In this document: piece after piece, positions 1 through 12,684 of the stretch | How positions within the stretch are numbered: the first letter of the stretch is position 1 | How the letters are laid out: each line of letters opens with the position of its first letter | Origin: Diorhabda sublineata | Taxonomy: Eukaryota; Arthropoda; Insecta; Coleoptera; Chrysomelidae | Assembly: GCF_026230105.1 (NCBI RefSeq) | Contig: NC_079480.1 | Coordinates: 19,944,488-20,008,487 of the forward strand | Direction of reading: 5' to 3' | DNA: 64,000 nucleotides | Notes under the pieces: generated by a model | Database searches by the model: none | The model's input: the letters and a program-made list of their open reading frames with translations, nothing else | What the model was told of the DNA's origin: nothing | Made by a program: the position numbers and the translations under genes

Positions 1-23
1 ATCAGATATCATCGAATAACATC

Positions 24-41
24 CATTGAAGCCCATTGAGG
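24..41. repeat. Internal direct repeat with 10-bp spacing inside each monomer
   Basis: Monomer positions 24-31 (cattgaag) and 34-41 (cattgagg) match at 7 of 8 bases and are 10 bp apart, close to one helical turn. The second half carries the family-defining variation: cccatt, ctcatt or ctcgtt. It may be a remnant of a shorter ancestral repeat, or chance. Confidence 0.55.
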
Positions 42-62
42 TCAACTGTCACTTTGTGATAA

Positions 63-76
63 TTGAAAATTTTCAA
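63..76. other. 14-bp perfect palindrome with A4T4 core, present once per monomer
   Basis: The motif ttgaaaattttcaa equals its own reverse complement and is centred between monomer positions 69 and 70. It recurs in most monomers. It is broken by three recurrent substitutions: gattaaaaatttt (for example 1,530 and 3,443), ttttcgaag (for example 25,034 and 31,202) and ttgcaaatttt (right-hand family, for example 51,760). It also lies beside or contains several of the array's independent indels. A4T4 tracts can bend DNA, and short dyads recur in centromeric satellites; any role here is inference. Confidence 0.8.
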
Positions 77-441
77 AGTCTATCTTCCTAATATGAAGTC
101 GAATTTCAACATTTCTTATATATTTGAGTGAGTTCGCATCTAACTTTATCAGATATCATCGAATAACATCCATTGAAGCCCATTGAGGTGAACTGTCACT
201 TTGTGTTGATTGAAAATTTTCAAAGTCTATCTTCCTAATATGGAGTCGAATTTCAATATTTCTTATATATTTGAGTCAGTTCGCATCTAACTTTGTCAGA
301 TAACGTCGATTAACATCCATTGAAGCCCATTGAGGTCAACTGTCACTTTGTGATAATTGAAAATTTTCAAAGTCTATCTTCCTAATTTGAAGTCGAATTT
401 CAACATTTCTTATATATTTGAGTGAGTTTGCATCTAACTTT

Positions 442-586
442 ATCAGATATCATCGAATAACATCCATTGAAGCCCATTGAGGTCAACTGTCACTTTGTGT
501 TAATTGAAAATTTTCAGTCTATCTTCCTAATTTGAAGTCGAATTTCAACATTTCTCATATATTTGAGTGAGTTCGCATCTAACTTT
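442..586. repeat. 145-bp length-variant monomer (2-bp deletion), unique in the window
   Basis: At about 514 the usual ttttcaaagtc reads ttttcagtc, two bases short, next to the palindrome. I found no other copy of this deletion, so it either arose after the last local duplication or its duplicates lie left of the window. Confidence 0.9.
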
Positions 587-659
587 ATCAGATATCATCG
601 AATAACATCCATTGAAGCCCATTGAGGTGAACTGTCACTTTGTGTTGATTGAAAATTTT

Positions 660-1765
660 CAAAGTCTACCTTCCTAATTTGAAGTCGAATTTCAACATTT
701 CTTATATATTTGAGTGAGTTCGCATCTAACTTTGTCAGATAACGTCGATTAACATCCATTGAAGCCCATTGAGGTCAACTGTCACTTTGTGATAATTGAA
801 AATTTTCAAAGTCTATCTTCCTAATTTGAAGTCGAATTTTAATATTTCTCATATATTTGAGTGAGTTCGCATCTAAGTTTATCAGATATCATCGAATAAC
901 ATCCATTGAAGCCCATTGAGGTCAACTGTCACTTTGTGTTGATTGAAAATTTTCAAAGTCTATCTTCCTGATTTGAAGTCGAATTTCAACATTCCTTATA
1001 TATTTGAGTGAGTTTGCATCGAACTTTATCAGATATCATCGAATAACATCCATTGGAGCCCATTGAGGTCAACTGTCACTTTGTGATAATTGAAAATTTT
1101 CAATGTCTATCTTCCTAATATGAAGTCGAATTTCAACATTTCTTATATATTTGAGTGAGTTCGCATCTAACTTTATCAGATATCATCGAATAACATCCAT
1201 TGAAGCCCATTGAGGTGAACTGTCACTTTGTGTTGATTGAAAATTTTCAAAGTCTATCTTCCTAATATGAAGTCGAATTTCAACATTTCTTATATATTTG
1301 AGTCAGTTCGCATCTAACTTTGTCAGATAACGTCGATTAACATCCATTGAAGCCCATTGAGGTCAACTGTCACTTTGTGATAATTGAAAATTTTCAAAGT
1401 CTATCTTCCTAATTTGAAGTCGAATTTTAACATTTCTTATATATTTGAGTGAGTTCGCATCTAACTTTATCAGATATCATCGAATAACATCCATTGAAAC
1501 CCATTGAGGTCAACTGTCACTTTGTGTTGATTAAAAATTTTCAAAGTCTATCTTCCTAATATGAAGTAGAATTTCAACATTTTTCTTATATATTTGAGTG
1601 AGTTCGCATCTAACTTTATCAGATATCATCGAATAACATCCATTGAAGCCCATTGAGGTCAACTGTCACTTTGTGATAATTGAAAATTTTCAAAGTCTAT
1701 CTTCCTAATTTGAAGTCGAATTTCAACATTTCTTATATATTTGAGTGAGTTTGCATCTAACTTTA
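660..1765. repeat. Copy 1 of a 1.1-kb segment repeated 1,913 bp downstream
   Basis: This run of about seven monomers recurs at 2,573-3,678 with the same private markers in the same order: catctaagttt (870 and 2,783), catcgaac (1,017 and 2,930), cattggagcc (1,051 and 2,964), caatgtc (1,101 and 3,014), gaaaccc and catttttctt (1,578 and 3,491). The offset is 13 monomers (1,911) plus 2 bp from the inserted tt. The left limit is near the tacc variant at 667. Confidence 0.85.
1469..1617. repeat. 149-bp monomer (+2 bp) with one duplicate at 3,382-3,530
   Basis: The T run at monomer positions 112-114 is two bases longer (catttttctt) in this monomer and in 3,382-3,530. Both also share gaaaccc, gattaaaaattt and gtagaat, so they are copies of a single event carried by the 1,913-bp duplication. 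Confidence 0.92.
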
Positions 1766-2572
1766 TCAGATATCATCGAATAACATCCATTGAAGCCCAT
1801 TGAGGTGAACTGTCACTTTGTGATAATTGAAAATTTTCAAAGTCTATCTTCCTAATTTGAAGTCGAATTTCAACATTTCTTATATATTTGAGTGAGTTCG
1901 CATCTAACTTTGTCAGATATCGTCGATTAACATCCATTGAAGCCCATTGAGGTCAACTGTCACTTTGGGTTGATTGAAAATTTTCAAAGTCTATCTTCCT
2001 GATTTGAAGTCGAATTTCAACATTTCTTATATATTTGAGTGAGTTTGCATCTAACTTTGTCAGATATCGTCGATTAACATCCATTGAAGCCCATTGAGGT
2101 CAACTGTCACTTTGTGATAATTGAAAATTTTCAAAGTCTATCTTCCTAATTTGAAGTCGAATTTCAACATTTCTTATATATTTGAGTGAGTTTGCATCTA
2201 ACTTTATCAGATATCATCGAATAACATCCATTGAAGCCCATTGAAGTGAACTGTCACTTTGTGTTGATTGAAAATTTTCAAAGTCTACCTTCCTAATTTG
2301 AAGTCGAATTTCAACATTTCTTATATATTTGAGTGAGTTCGCATCTAACTATGTCAGATAACGTCGATTAACATCCATTGAAGCCCATTGAGGTCAACTG
2401 TCACTTTGTGATAATTGAAAATTTTCAAAGTCTATCTTCCTAATATGAAGTCGAATTTCAACATTTCTTATATATTTGAGTGAGTTCGCATCTAACTTTG
2501 TCAGATAACGTCGATTAACATCCATTGAAGCCCATTGAGGTCAACTGTCACTTTGTGATAATTGAAAATTTT

Positions 2573-3678
2573 CAAAGTCTACCTTCCTAATTTGAAGTCG
2601 AATTTCAACATTTCTTATATATTTGAGTGAGTTCGCATCTAACTTTGTCAGATAACGTCGATTAACATCCATTGAAGCCCATTGAGGTCAACTGTCACTT
2701 TGTGATAATTGAAAATTTTCAAAGTCTATCTTCCTAATTTGAAGTCGAATTTCAATATTTCTAATATATTTGAGTGAGTTCGCATCTAAGTTTATCAGAT
2801 ATCATCGAATAACATCCATTGAAGCCCATTGAGGTCAACTGTCACTTTGTGTTGATTGAAAATTTTCAAAGTCTATCTTCCTGATTTGAAGTCGAATTTC
2901 AACATTCCTTATATATTTGAGTGAGTTTGCATCGAACTTTATCAGATATCATCGAATAACATCCATTGGAGCCCATTGAGGTCAACTGTCACTTTGTGAT
3001 AATTGAAAATTTTCAATGTCTATCTTCCTAATATGAAGTCGAATTTCAACATTTCTTATATATTTGAGTGAGTTCGCATCTAACTTTATCAGATATCATC
3101 GAATAACATCCATTGAAGCCCATTGAGGTGAACTGTCACTTTGTGTTGATTGAAAATTTTCAAAGTCTATCTTCCTAATATGAAGTCGAATTTCAACATT
3201 TCTTATATATTTGAGTCAGTTCGCATCTAACTTTGTCAGATAACGTCGATTAACATCCATTGAAGCCCATTGAGGTCAACTGTCACTTTGTGATAATTGA
3301 AAATTTTCAAAGTCTATCTTCCTAATTTGAAGTCGAATTTCAACATTTCTTATATATTTGAGTGAGTTCGCATCTAACTTTATCAGATATCATCGAATAA
3401 CATCCATTGAAACCCATTGAGGTCAACTGTCACTTTGTGTTGATTAAAAATTTTCAAAGTCTATCTTCCTAATATGAAGTAGAATTTCAACATTTTTCTT
3501 ATATATTTGAGTGAGTTCGCATCTAACTTTATCAGATATCATCGAATAACATCCATTGAAGCCCATTGAGGTCAACTGTCACTTTGTGATAATTGAAAAT
3601 TTTCAAAGTCTATCTTCCTAATTTGAAGTCGAATTTCAACATTTCTTATATATTTGAGTGAGTTCGCATCTAACTTTG
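2573..3678. repeat. Copy 2 of the 1.1-kb segment (13-monomer offset)
   Basis: This matches 660-1,765 marker for marker, with small differences such as tttctaat for tttctcat near 2,760 and gtcgaatttcaac for gtcgaattttaac near 3,340. Because the copies overlap a 13-monomer spacing, the simplest history is one tandem duplication of a 1,913-bp unit, eroded at its ends by later exchanges. Confidence 0.85.
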
Positions 3679-3971
3679 TCAGATATCGTCGATTAACATC
3701 CATTGAAGCCCATTGAGGTCAACTGTCACTTTGTGTTGATTGAAAATTTTCAAAGTCTATCTTCCTGATTTGAAGTCGAATTTCAACATTTCTTATATAT
3801 TTGAGTGAGTTTGCATCTAACTTTATCAGATATCATCGAATAACATCCATTGAAGCCCATTGAGGTCAACTGTCACTTTGTGATAATTGAAAATTTTCAA
3901 AGTCTATCTTCCTAATATGAAGTCGAATTTCAACATTTCTTATATATTTGAGTCAGTTCGCGTCTAACTTT

Positions 3972-4114
3972 GTCAGATAACGTCGATTAACATCCATTGA
4001 AGCCCATTGAGGTCAACTGTCACTTTGTGAAGAAAATTTTCAAAGTCTATCTTCCTAATTTGAAGTCGAATTTTAACATTTCTTATATATTTGAGTGAGT
4101 TCGCATCTAACTTT
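3972..4114. repeat. 143-bp monomer (4-bp deletion); first of eight copies
   Basis: The sequence between gtga and gaaaa is shortened by 4 bp, giving gtgaagaaaatttt. The same allele occurs in monomers 5,438-5,580, 6,904-7,046, 8,664-8,806, 11,159-11,301, 14,536-14,678, 16,296-16,438 and 19,673-19,815, and nowhere right of 20 kb. Spacings between copies are 1,466, 1,466, 1,760, 2,495, 3,377, 1,760 and 3,377 bp, which equal 10, 10, 12, 17, 23, 12 and 23 monomers minus 4. The preceding monomer always ends with gtcagttcgc, so the eight are descendants of one event and act as a barcode for the left-hand HORs. Confidence 0.95.
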
Positions 4115-7062
4115 ATCAGATATCATCGAATAATATCCATTGAAGCCCATTGAGGTCAACTGTCACTTTGTGATAATTGAAAATTTTCAAAGTCTATCTT
4201 CCTAATATGAAGTCGAATTTCAACATTTTCTATATATTTGAGTGAGTTCGCATCTAACTTTATCAGATATCATCGAATAACATCCATTGAAGCCCATTGA
4301 GGACAACTGTCACTTTGTGATAATTGAAAATTTTCAAAGTCTATCTTCCTAATATGAAGTCGAATTTCAACATTTCTTATATATTTGAGTGAGTTCGCAT
4401 CTAACTTTATCAGATATCATCGAATAACATCCATTGAAGCTCATTGAGGTCAACTGTCACTTTGTGTTGATTGAAAATTTTCAAAGTCTATCTTCCTGAT
4501 TTGAAGTCGAATTTCAACATTCCTTATATATTTGAGTGAGTTTGCATCTAACTTTATCAGATATCATCGAATAACATCCATTGAAGCCCATTAAGGTCAA
4601 CTGTCACTTTGTGATAATTGAAAATTTTCAAAGTCTATCTTCCTAATTTGAAGTCGAATTTCAACATTTCTTATATATTTGAGTGAGTTCGCATCTAACT
4701 TTGTCAGATATCGTCGATTAACATCCATTGAAGCCCATTGAGGTCAACTGTCACTTTGTGTTGATTGAAAATTTTCAAAGTCTATCTTCCTGATTTGAAG
4801 TCGAATTTCAACATTTCTTATATATTTGAGTGAGTTTGCATCTAACTTTGTCAGATATCGTCGATTAACATCCATTGAAGCCCATTGAGGTCAACTGTCA
4901 CTTTGTGATAATTGAAAATTTTCAAAGTCTATCTTCCTAATTTGAAGTCGAATTTCAACATTTCTTATATATTTGAGTGAGTTTGCATCTAACTTTATCA
5001 GATATCATCGAATAACATCCATTGAAGCCCATTGAAGTGAACTGTCACTTTGTGTTGATTGAAAATTTTCAAAGTCTACCTTCCTAAATTGAAGTCGAAT
5101 TTCAACATTTCTTATATATTTGAGTGAGTTCGCATCTAACTATGTCAGATAACGTCGATTAACATCCATTGAAGCCCATTGAGGTCAACTGTCACTTTGT
5201 GATAATTGAAAATTTTCAAAGTATATCTTCCTAATATGAAGTCGAATTTCAACATTTCTTATATATTTGAGTGAGTTCGCATCTAAATTTATCAGATATC
5301 ATCGAATAACATCCATTGAAGCCCATTGAGGTGAACTGTCACTTTGTGTTGATTGAAAATTTTCAAAGTCTATCTTCCTAATATGAAGTCGAATTTCAAC
5401 ATTTCTTATATATTTGAGTCAGTTCGCATCTAACTTTGTCAGATAACGTCGATTAACATCCATTGAAGCCCATTGAGGTCAACAGTCACTTTGTGAAGAA
5501 AATTTTCAAAGTCTATCTTCCTAATTTGAAGTCGAATTTCAACATTTCTTATATATTTGAGTGAGTTCGCATCTAACTTTATCAGATATCATCGAATAAC
5601 ATCCATTGAAGCTCATTGAGGTCAACTGTCACTTTGTGTTGATTGAAAATTTTCAAAGTCTATCTTCCTGATTTGAAGTCGAATTTCAACATTCCTTATA
5701 TATTTGAGTGAGTTTGCATCTAACTTTATCAGATATCATCGAATAACATCCATTGAAGCCCATTGAGGTCAACTGTCACTTTGTGATAATTGAAAATTTT
5801 CAAAGTCTATCTTCCTAATATGAAGTCGAATTTCAACATTTCTTATATATTTGAGTGAGTTCGCATCTAACTTTATCAGATATCATCGAATAACATCCAT
5901 TGAAGCCCATTGAGGTGAACTGTCACTTTGTGTTAATTGAAAATTTTCAAAGTCTATCTTCCTAATATGAAGTCGAATTCCAACATTTCTTATATATTTG
6001 AGTCAGTTCGCATCTAACTTTGTCAGATAACGTCGATTAACATCCATTGAAGCCCATTGAGGTCAACTGTCACTTTGTGATAATTGAAAATTTTCAAAGT
6101 CTATCTTCCTAATTTGAAGTCGAATTTCAACATTTCTTATATATTTGAGTGAGTTCGCATCTAACTTTGTCAGATATCGTCGATTAACATCCATTGAAGC
6201 CCATTGAGGTCAACTGTCACTTTGTGTTGATTGAAAATTTTCAAAGTCTATCTTCCTGATTTGAAGTCGAATTTCAACATTTCTTATATATTTGAGTGAG
6301 TTTGCATCTAACTTTGTCAGATATCGTCGATTAACATCCATTGAAGCCCATTGAGGTCAACTGTCACTTTGTGATAATTGAAAATTTTCAAAGTCTATCT
6401 TCCTAATTTGAAGTCGAATTTCAACATTTCTTATATATTTGAGTGAGTTTGCATCTAACTTTATCAGATATCATCGAATAACATCCATTGAAGCCCATTG
6501 AAGTGAACTGTCACTTTGTGTTGATTGAAAATTTTCAAAGTCTACCTTCCTAAATTGAAGTCGAATTTCAACATTTCTTATATGTTTGAGTGAGTTCGCA
6601 TCTAACTATGTCAGATAACGTCGATTAACATCCATTGAAGCCCATTGAGGTCAACTGTCACTTTGTGATAATTGAAAATTTTCAAAGTCTATCTTCCTAA
6701 TATGAAGTCGAATTTCAACATTTCTTATATATTTGAGCGAGTTCGCATCTAAATTTATCAGATATCATCGAATAACATCCATTGAAGCCCATTGAGGTGA
6801 ACTGTCACTTTGTGTTGATTGAAAATTTTCAAAGTCTATCTTCCTAATATGAAGTCGAATTTCAACATTTCTTATATATTTGAGTCAGTTCGCATCTAAC
6901 TTTGTCAGATAACGTCGATTAACATCCATTGAAGCCCATTGAGGTCAACTGTCACTTTGTGAAGAAAATTTTCAAAGTCTATCTTCCTAATTTGAAGTCG
7001 AATTTTAACATTTCTTATATATTTGAGTGAGTTCGCATCTAACTTTATCAGATATCATCGAA
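3972..7062. repeat. 10-monomer (1,466-bp) HOR zone
   Basis: Two successive 1,466-bp intervals run between the 143-bp monomers at 3,972, 5,438 and 6,904. Each ends with the same series: two gtcagatatcg monomers, an aagtgaac monomer with taccttcctaaattg, a ctatgtcag monomer, a ctaaatttatc monomer and a gtcagttcgc monomer. The left parts differ: the first interval has cattttctat and gaggacaac monomers, while the second lacks them and has gaattccaac at 5,976. Equal length with rearranged content suggests exchange between out-of-step copies. Confidence 0.75.
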
Positions 7063-10000
7063 TAACATCCATTGAAGCCCATTGAGGTCAACTGTCACTT
7101 TGTGATAATTGAAAATTTTCAAAGTCTATCTTCCTAATATGAAGTCGAATTTCAACATTTTCTATATATTTGAGTGAGTTCGCATCTAACTTTATCAGAT
7201 ATCATCGAATAACATCCATTGAAGCCCATTGAGGACAACTGTCACTTTGTGATAATTGAAAATTTTCAAAGTCTATCTTCCTAATATGAAGTCGAATTTC
7301 AACATTTCTTATATATTTGAGTGAGTTCGCATCTAACTTTATCAGATATCATCGAATAACATCCATTGAAGCTCATTGAGGTCAACTGTCACTTTGTGTT
7401 GATTGAAAATTTTCAAAGTCTATCTTCCTGATTTGAAGTCGAATTTCAACATTCCTTATATATTTGAGTGAGTTTGCATCTAACTTTATCAGATATCATC
7501 GAATAACATCCATTGAAGCCCATTGAGGTCAACTGTCACTTTGTGATAATTGAAAATTTTCAAAGTCTATCTTCCTAATATGAAGTCGAATTTCAACATT
7601 TCTTATATATTTGAGTGAGTTCGCATCTAACTTTATCAGATATCATCGAATAACATCCATTGAAGCCCATTGAGGTGAACTGTCACTTTGTGTTGATTGA
7701 AAATTTTCAAAGTCTATCTTCCTGATTTGAAGTCGAATTTCAACATTCCTTATATATTTGAGTGAGTTTGCATCTAACTTTATCAGATATCATTGAATAA
7801 CATGCATTGAAGCCCATTAAGGTCAACTGTCACTTTGTGATAATTGAAAATTTTCAAAGTCTATCTTCCTAATTTGAAGTCGAATTTCAACATTTCTTAT
7901 ATATTTGAGTGAGTTCGCATCTAACTTTGTCAGATATCGTCGATTAACATCCATTGAAGCCCATTGAGGTCAACTGTCACTTTGTGTTGATTGAAAATTT
8001 TCAAAGTCTATCTTCCTGATTTGAAGTCGAATTTCAACATTTCTTATATATTTGAGTGAGTTTGCATCTAACTTTGTCAGATATCGTCGATTAACATCCA
8101 TTGAAGCCCATTGAGGTCAACTGTCACTTTGTGATAATTGAAAATTTTCAAAGTCTATCTTCCTAATTTGAAGTCGAATTTCAACATTTCTTATATATTT
8201 GAGTGAGTTTGCATCTAACTTCATCAGATATCATCGAATAACATCCATTGAAGCCCATTGAAGTGAACTGTCACTTTGTGTTGATTGAAAATTTTCAAAG
8301 TCTACCTTCCTAAATTGAAGTCGAATTTCAACATTTCTTATATATTTGAGTGAGTTCGCATCTAACTATGTCAGATAACGTCGATTAACATCCATTGAAG
8401 CCCATTGAGGTCAACTGTCACTTTGTGATAATTGAAAATTTTCAAAGTCTATCTTCCTAATATGAAGACGAATTTCAACATTTCTTATATATTTGAGTGA
8501 GTTCGCATCTAAATTTATCAGATATCATCGAATAACATCCATTGAAGCCCATTGAGGTGAACTGTCACTTTGTGTTGATTGAAAATTTTCAAAGTCTATC
8601 TTCCTAATATGAAGTCGAATTTCAACATTTCTTATATATTTGAGTCAGTTCGCATCTAACTTTGTCAGATAACGTCGATTAACATCCATTGAAGCCCATT
8701 GAGGTCAACTGTCACTTTGTGAAGAAAATTTTCAAAGTCTATCTTCCTAATTTGAAGTCGAATTTTAACATTTCTTATATATTTGAGTGAGTTCGCATCT
8801 AACTTTATCAGATATCATCGAATAACATCCATTGAAGCCCATTGAGGTCAACTGTCACTTTGTGATAATTGAAAATTTTCAAAGTCTATCTTCCTAATAT
8901 GAAGTCGAATTTCAACATTTTCTATATATTTGAGTGAGTTCGCATCTAACTTTATCAGATATCATCGAATAACATCCATTGAAGCCCATTGAGGACAACT
9001 GTCACTTTGTGATAATTGAAAATTTTCAAAGTCTATCTTCCTAATATGAAGTCGAATTTCAACATTTCTTATATATTTGAGTGAGTTCGCATCTAACTTT
9101 ATCAGATATCATCGAATAACATCCATTGAAGCTCATTGAGGTCAACTGTCACTTTGTGTTGATTGAAAATTTTCAAAGTCTATCTTCCTGATTTGAAGTC
9201 GAATTTCAACATTCCTTATATATTTGAGTGAGTTTGCATCTAACTTTATCAGATATCATCGAATAACATCCATTGAAGCCCATTGAGGTCAACTGTCACT
9301 TTGTGATAATTGAAAATTTTCAAAGTCTATCTTCCTAATATGAAGTTGAATTTCAACATTTCTTATATATTTGAGTGAGTTCGCATCTAACTTTATCAGA
9401 TATCATCGAATAACATCCATTGAAGCCCATTGAGGTGAACTGTCACTTTGTGTTAATTGAAAATTTTCAAAGTCTATCTTCCTAATATGAAGTCGAATTC
9501 CAACATTTCTTATATATTTGAGTCAGTTCGCATCTAACTTTGTCAGATAACGTCGATTAACATCCATTGAAGCCCATTGAGGTCAACTGTCACTTTGTGA
9601 TAATTGAAAATTTTCAAAGTCTATCTTCCTAATATGAAGTCGAATTTCAACATTTTCTATATATTTGAGTGAGTTCGCATCTAACTTTATCAGATATCAT
9701 CGAATAACATCCATTGAAGCCCATTGAGGACAACTGTCACTTTGTGATAATTGAAAATTTTCAAAGTCTATCTTCCTAATATGAAGTCGAATTTCAACAT
9801 TTCTTATATATTTGAGTGAGTTCGCATCTAACTTTATCAGATATCATCGAATAACATCCATTGAAGCTCATTGAGGTCAACTGTCACTTTGTGTTGATTG
9901 AAAATTTTCAAAGTCTATCTTCCTGATTTGAAGTCGAATTTCAACATTCCTTATATATTTGAGTGAGTTTGCATCTAACTTTATCAGATATCATCGAATA

Positions 10001-12684
10001 ACATCCATTGAAGCCCATTGAGGTCAACTGTCACTTTGTGATAATTGAAAATTTTCAAAGTCTATCTTCCTAATATGAAGTCGAATTTCAACATTTCTTA
10101 TATATTTGAGTGAGTTCGCATCTAACTTTATCAGATATCATCGAATAACATCCATTGAAGCCCATTGAGGTGAACTGTCACTTTGTGTTGATTGAAAATT
10201 TTCAAAGTCTATCTTCCTGATTTGAAGTCGAATTTCAACATTCCTTATATATTTGAGTGAGTTTGCATCTAACTTTATCAGATATCATTGAATAACATGC
10301 ATTGAAGCCCATTAAGGTCAACTGTCACTTTGTGATAATTGAAAATTTTCAAAGTCTATCTTCCTAATTTGAAGTCGAATTTCAACATTTCTTATATATT
10401 TGAGTGAGTTCGCATCTAACTTTGTCAGATATCGTCGATTAACATCCATTGAAGCCCATTGAGGTCAACTGTCACTTTGTGTTGATTGAAAATTTTCAAA
10501 GTCTATCTTCCTGATTTGAAGTCGAATTTCAACATTTCTTATATATTTGAGTGAGTTTGCATCTAACTTTGTCAGATATCGTCGATTAACATCCATTGAA
10601 GCCCATTGAGGTCAACTGTCACTTTGTGATAATTGAAAATTTTCAAAGTCTATCTTCCTAATTTGAAGTCGAATTTCAACATTTCTTATATATTTGAGTG
10701 AGTTTGCATCTAACTTCATCAGATATCATCGAATAACATCCATTGAAGCCCATTGAAGTGAACTGTCACTTTGTGTTGATTGAAAATTTTCAAAGTCTAC
10801 CTTCCTAAATTGAAGTCGAATTTCAACATTTCTTATATATTTGAGTGAGTTCGCATCTAACTATGTCAGATAACGTCGATTAACATCCATTGAAGCCCAT
10901 TGAGGTCAACTGTCACTTTGTGATAATTGAAAATTTTCAAAGTCTATCTTCCTAATATGAAGACGAATTTCAACATTTCTTATATATTTGAGTGAGTTCG
11001 CATCTAAATTTATCAGATATCATCGAATAACATCCATTGAAGCCCATTGAGGTGAACTGTCACTTTGTGTTGATTGAAAATTTTCAAAGTCTATCTTCCT
11101 AATATGAAGTCGAATTTCAACATTTCTTATATATTTGAGTCAGTTCGCATCTAACTTTGTCAGATAACGTCGATTAACATCCATTGAAGCCCATTGAGGT
11201 CAACTGTCACTTTGTGAAGAAAATTTTCAAAGTCTATCTTCCTAATTTGAAGTCGAATTTTAACATTTCTTATATATTTGAGTGAGTTCGCATCTAACTT
11301 TATCAGATATCATCGAATAACATCCATTGAAGCCCATTGAGGTCAACTGTCACTTTGTGATAATTGAAAATTTTCAAAGTCTATCTTCCTAATATGAAGT
11401 CGAATTTCAACATTTTCTATATATTTGAGTGAGTTCGCATCTAACTTTATCAGATATCATCGAATAACATCCATTGAAGCCCATTGAGGACAACTGTCAC
11501 TTTGTGATAATTGAAAATTTTCAAAGTCTATCTTCCTAATATGAAGTCGAATTTCAACATTTCTTATATATTTGAGTGAGTTCGCATCTAACTTTATCAG
11601 ATATCATCGAATAACATCCATTGAAGCTCATTGAGGTCAACTGTCACTTTGTGTTGATTGAAAATTTTCAAAGTCTATCTTCCTGATTTGAAGTCGAATT
11701 TCAACATTCCTTATATATTTGAGTGAGTTTGCATCTAACTTTATCAGATATCATCGAATAACATCCATTGAAGCCCATTGAGGTCAACTGTCACTTTGTG
11801 ATAATTGAAAATTTTCAAAGTCTATCTTCCTAATATGAAGTTGAATTTCAACATTTCTTATATATTTGAGTGAGTTCGCATCTAACTTTATCAGATATCA
11901 TCGAATAACATCCATTGAAGCCCATTGAGGTGAACTGTCACTTTGTGTTAATTGAAAATTTTCAAAGTCTATCTTCCTAATATGAAGTCGAATTCCAACA
12001 TTTCTTATATATTTGAGTCAGTTCGCATCTAACTTTGTCAGATAACGTCGATTAACATCCATTGAAGCCCATTGAGGTCAACTGTCACTTTGTGATAATT
12101 GAAAATTTTCAAAGTCTATCTTCCTAATATGAAGTCGAATTTCAACATTTTCTATATATTTGAGTGAGTTCGCATCTAACTTTATCAGATATCATCGAAT
12201 AACATCCATTGAAGCCCATTGAGGACAACTGTCACTTTGTGATAATTGAAAATTTTCAAAGTCTATCTTCCTAATATGAAGTCGAATTTCAACATTTCTT
12301 ATATATTTGAGTGAGTTCGCATCTAACTTTATCAGATATCATCGAATAACATCCATTGAAGCTCATTGAGGTCAACTGTCACTTTGTGTTGATTGAAAAT
12401 TTTCAAAGTCTATCTTCCTGATTTGAAGTCGAATTTCAACATTCCTTATATATTTGAGTGAGTTTGCATCTAACTTTATCAGATATCATCGAATAACATC
12501 CATTGAAGCCCATTGAGGTCAACTGTCACTTTGTGATAATTGAAAATTTTCAAAGTCTATCTTCCTAATATGAAGTCGAATTTCAACATTTCTTATATAT
12601 TTGAGTGAGTTCGCATCTAACTTTATCAGATATCATCGAATAACATCCATTGAAGCCCATTGAGGTGAACTGTCACTTTGTGTT
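7063..12684. repeat. 17-monomer (2,495-bp) HOR, about 2.25 tandem copies
   Basis: The stretch from about 7,063 to 10,189 recurs at about 9,558-12,684, offset 2,495 bp (17 x 147 minus 4). Shared private markers in order include cattttctat (7,158 and 9,653), gaggacaac, gctcattgagg, attgaataacatgc with cattaagg (7,790 and 10,285), cttcatcag, taaattgaag, ctatgtcag, gaagacgaat (8,464 and 10,959), the 143-bp monomer, gaagttgaat (9,343 and 11,838) and gaattccaac (9,494 and 11,989). I found no difference between copies at these markers, which implies recent duplication. The first boundary falls within the E/F type switch at monomer positions 1-16. The last falls at the ttgatt/ttaatt difference near 12,684. 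Confidence 0.88.

Larger units (their letters stand above)
1..147. repeat. Reference monomer of the satellite (first copy)
   Basis: This copy has 46 G or C in 147 bases (31%). Using its first base as monomer position 1, recurring variable sites are 1 (a/g), 9 (t/a), 11 (a/g), 16 (a/t), 33 (c/t), 35 (a/g), 43 (c/g), 59-61 (ata/ttg/tta), 65 (g/a/c), 83 (t/c), 90 (a/g), 93 (a/t), 100 (c/a), 106-107, 115, 130 (g/c), 135 (c/t) and 136 (g/a). The stretches around 44-58, 76-82 and 116-128 change little. Position 5-10 is an EcoRV site (gatatc), lost where position 9 is a. Position 41-46 is a HincII site (gtcaac), lost in the gtgaac and gacaac variants. The start phase is arbitrary. Confidence 0.95.

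Noticed and set aside
5..10. gatatc and gaattc as functional regulatory sites
   Set aside because: They are restriction sites (EcoRV, EcoRI) shared by many monomers because of common descent. They are useful for predicting a digestion ladder but are no evidence of regulation.
132..148. CENP-B box-like match at gttcgcatctaacttt
   Set aside because: Only the TTCG part fits. The required A and the CGGG half of the box are missing, and the TTCG is frequently mutated to TTTG or TTCA.
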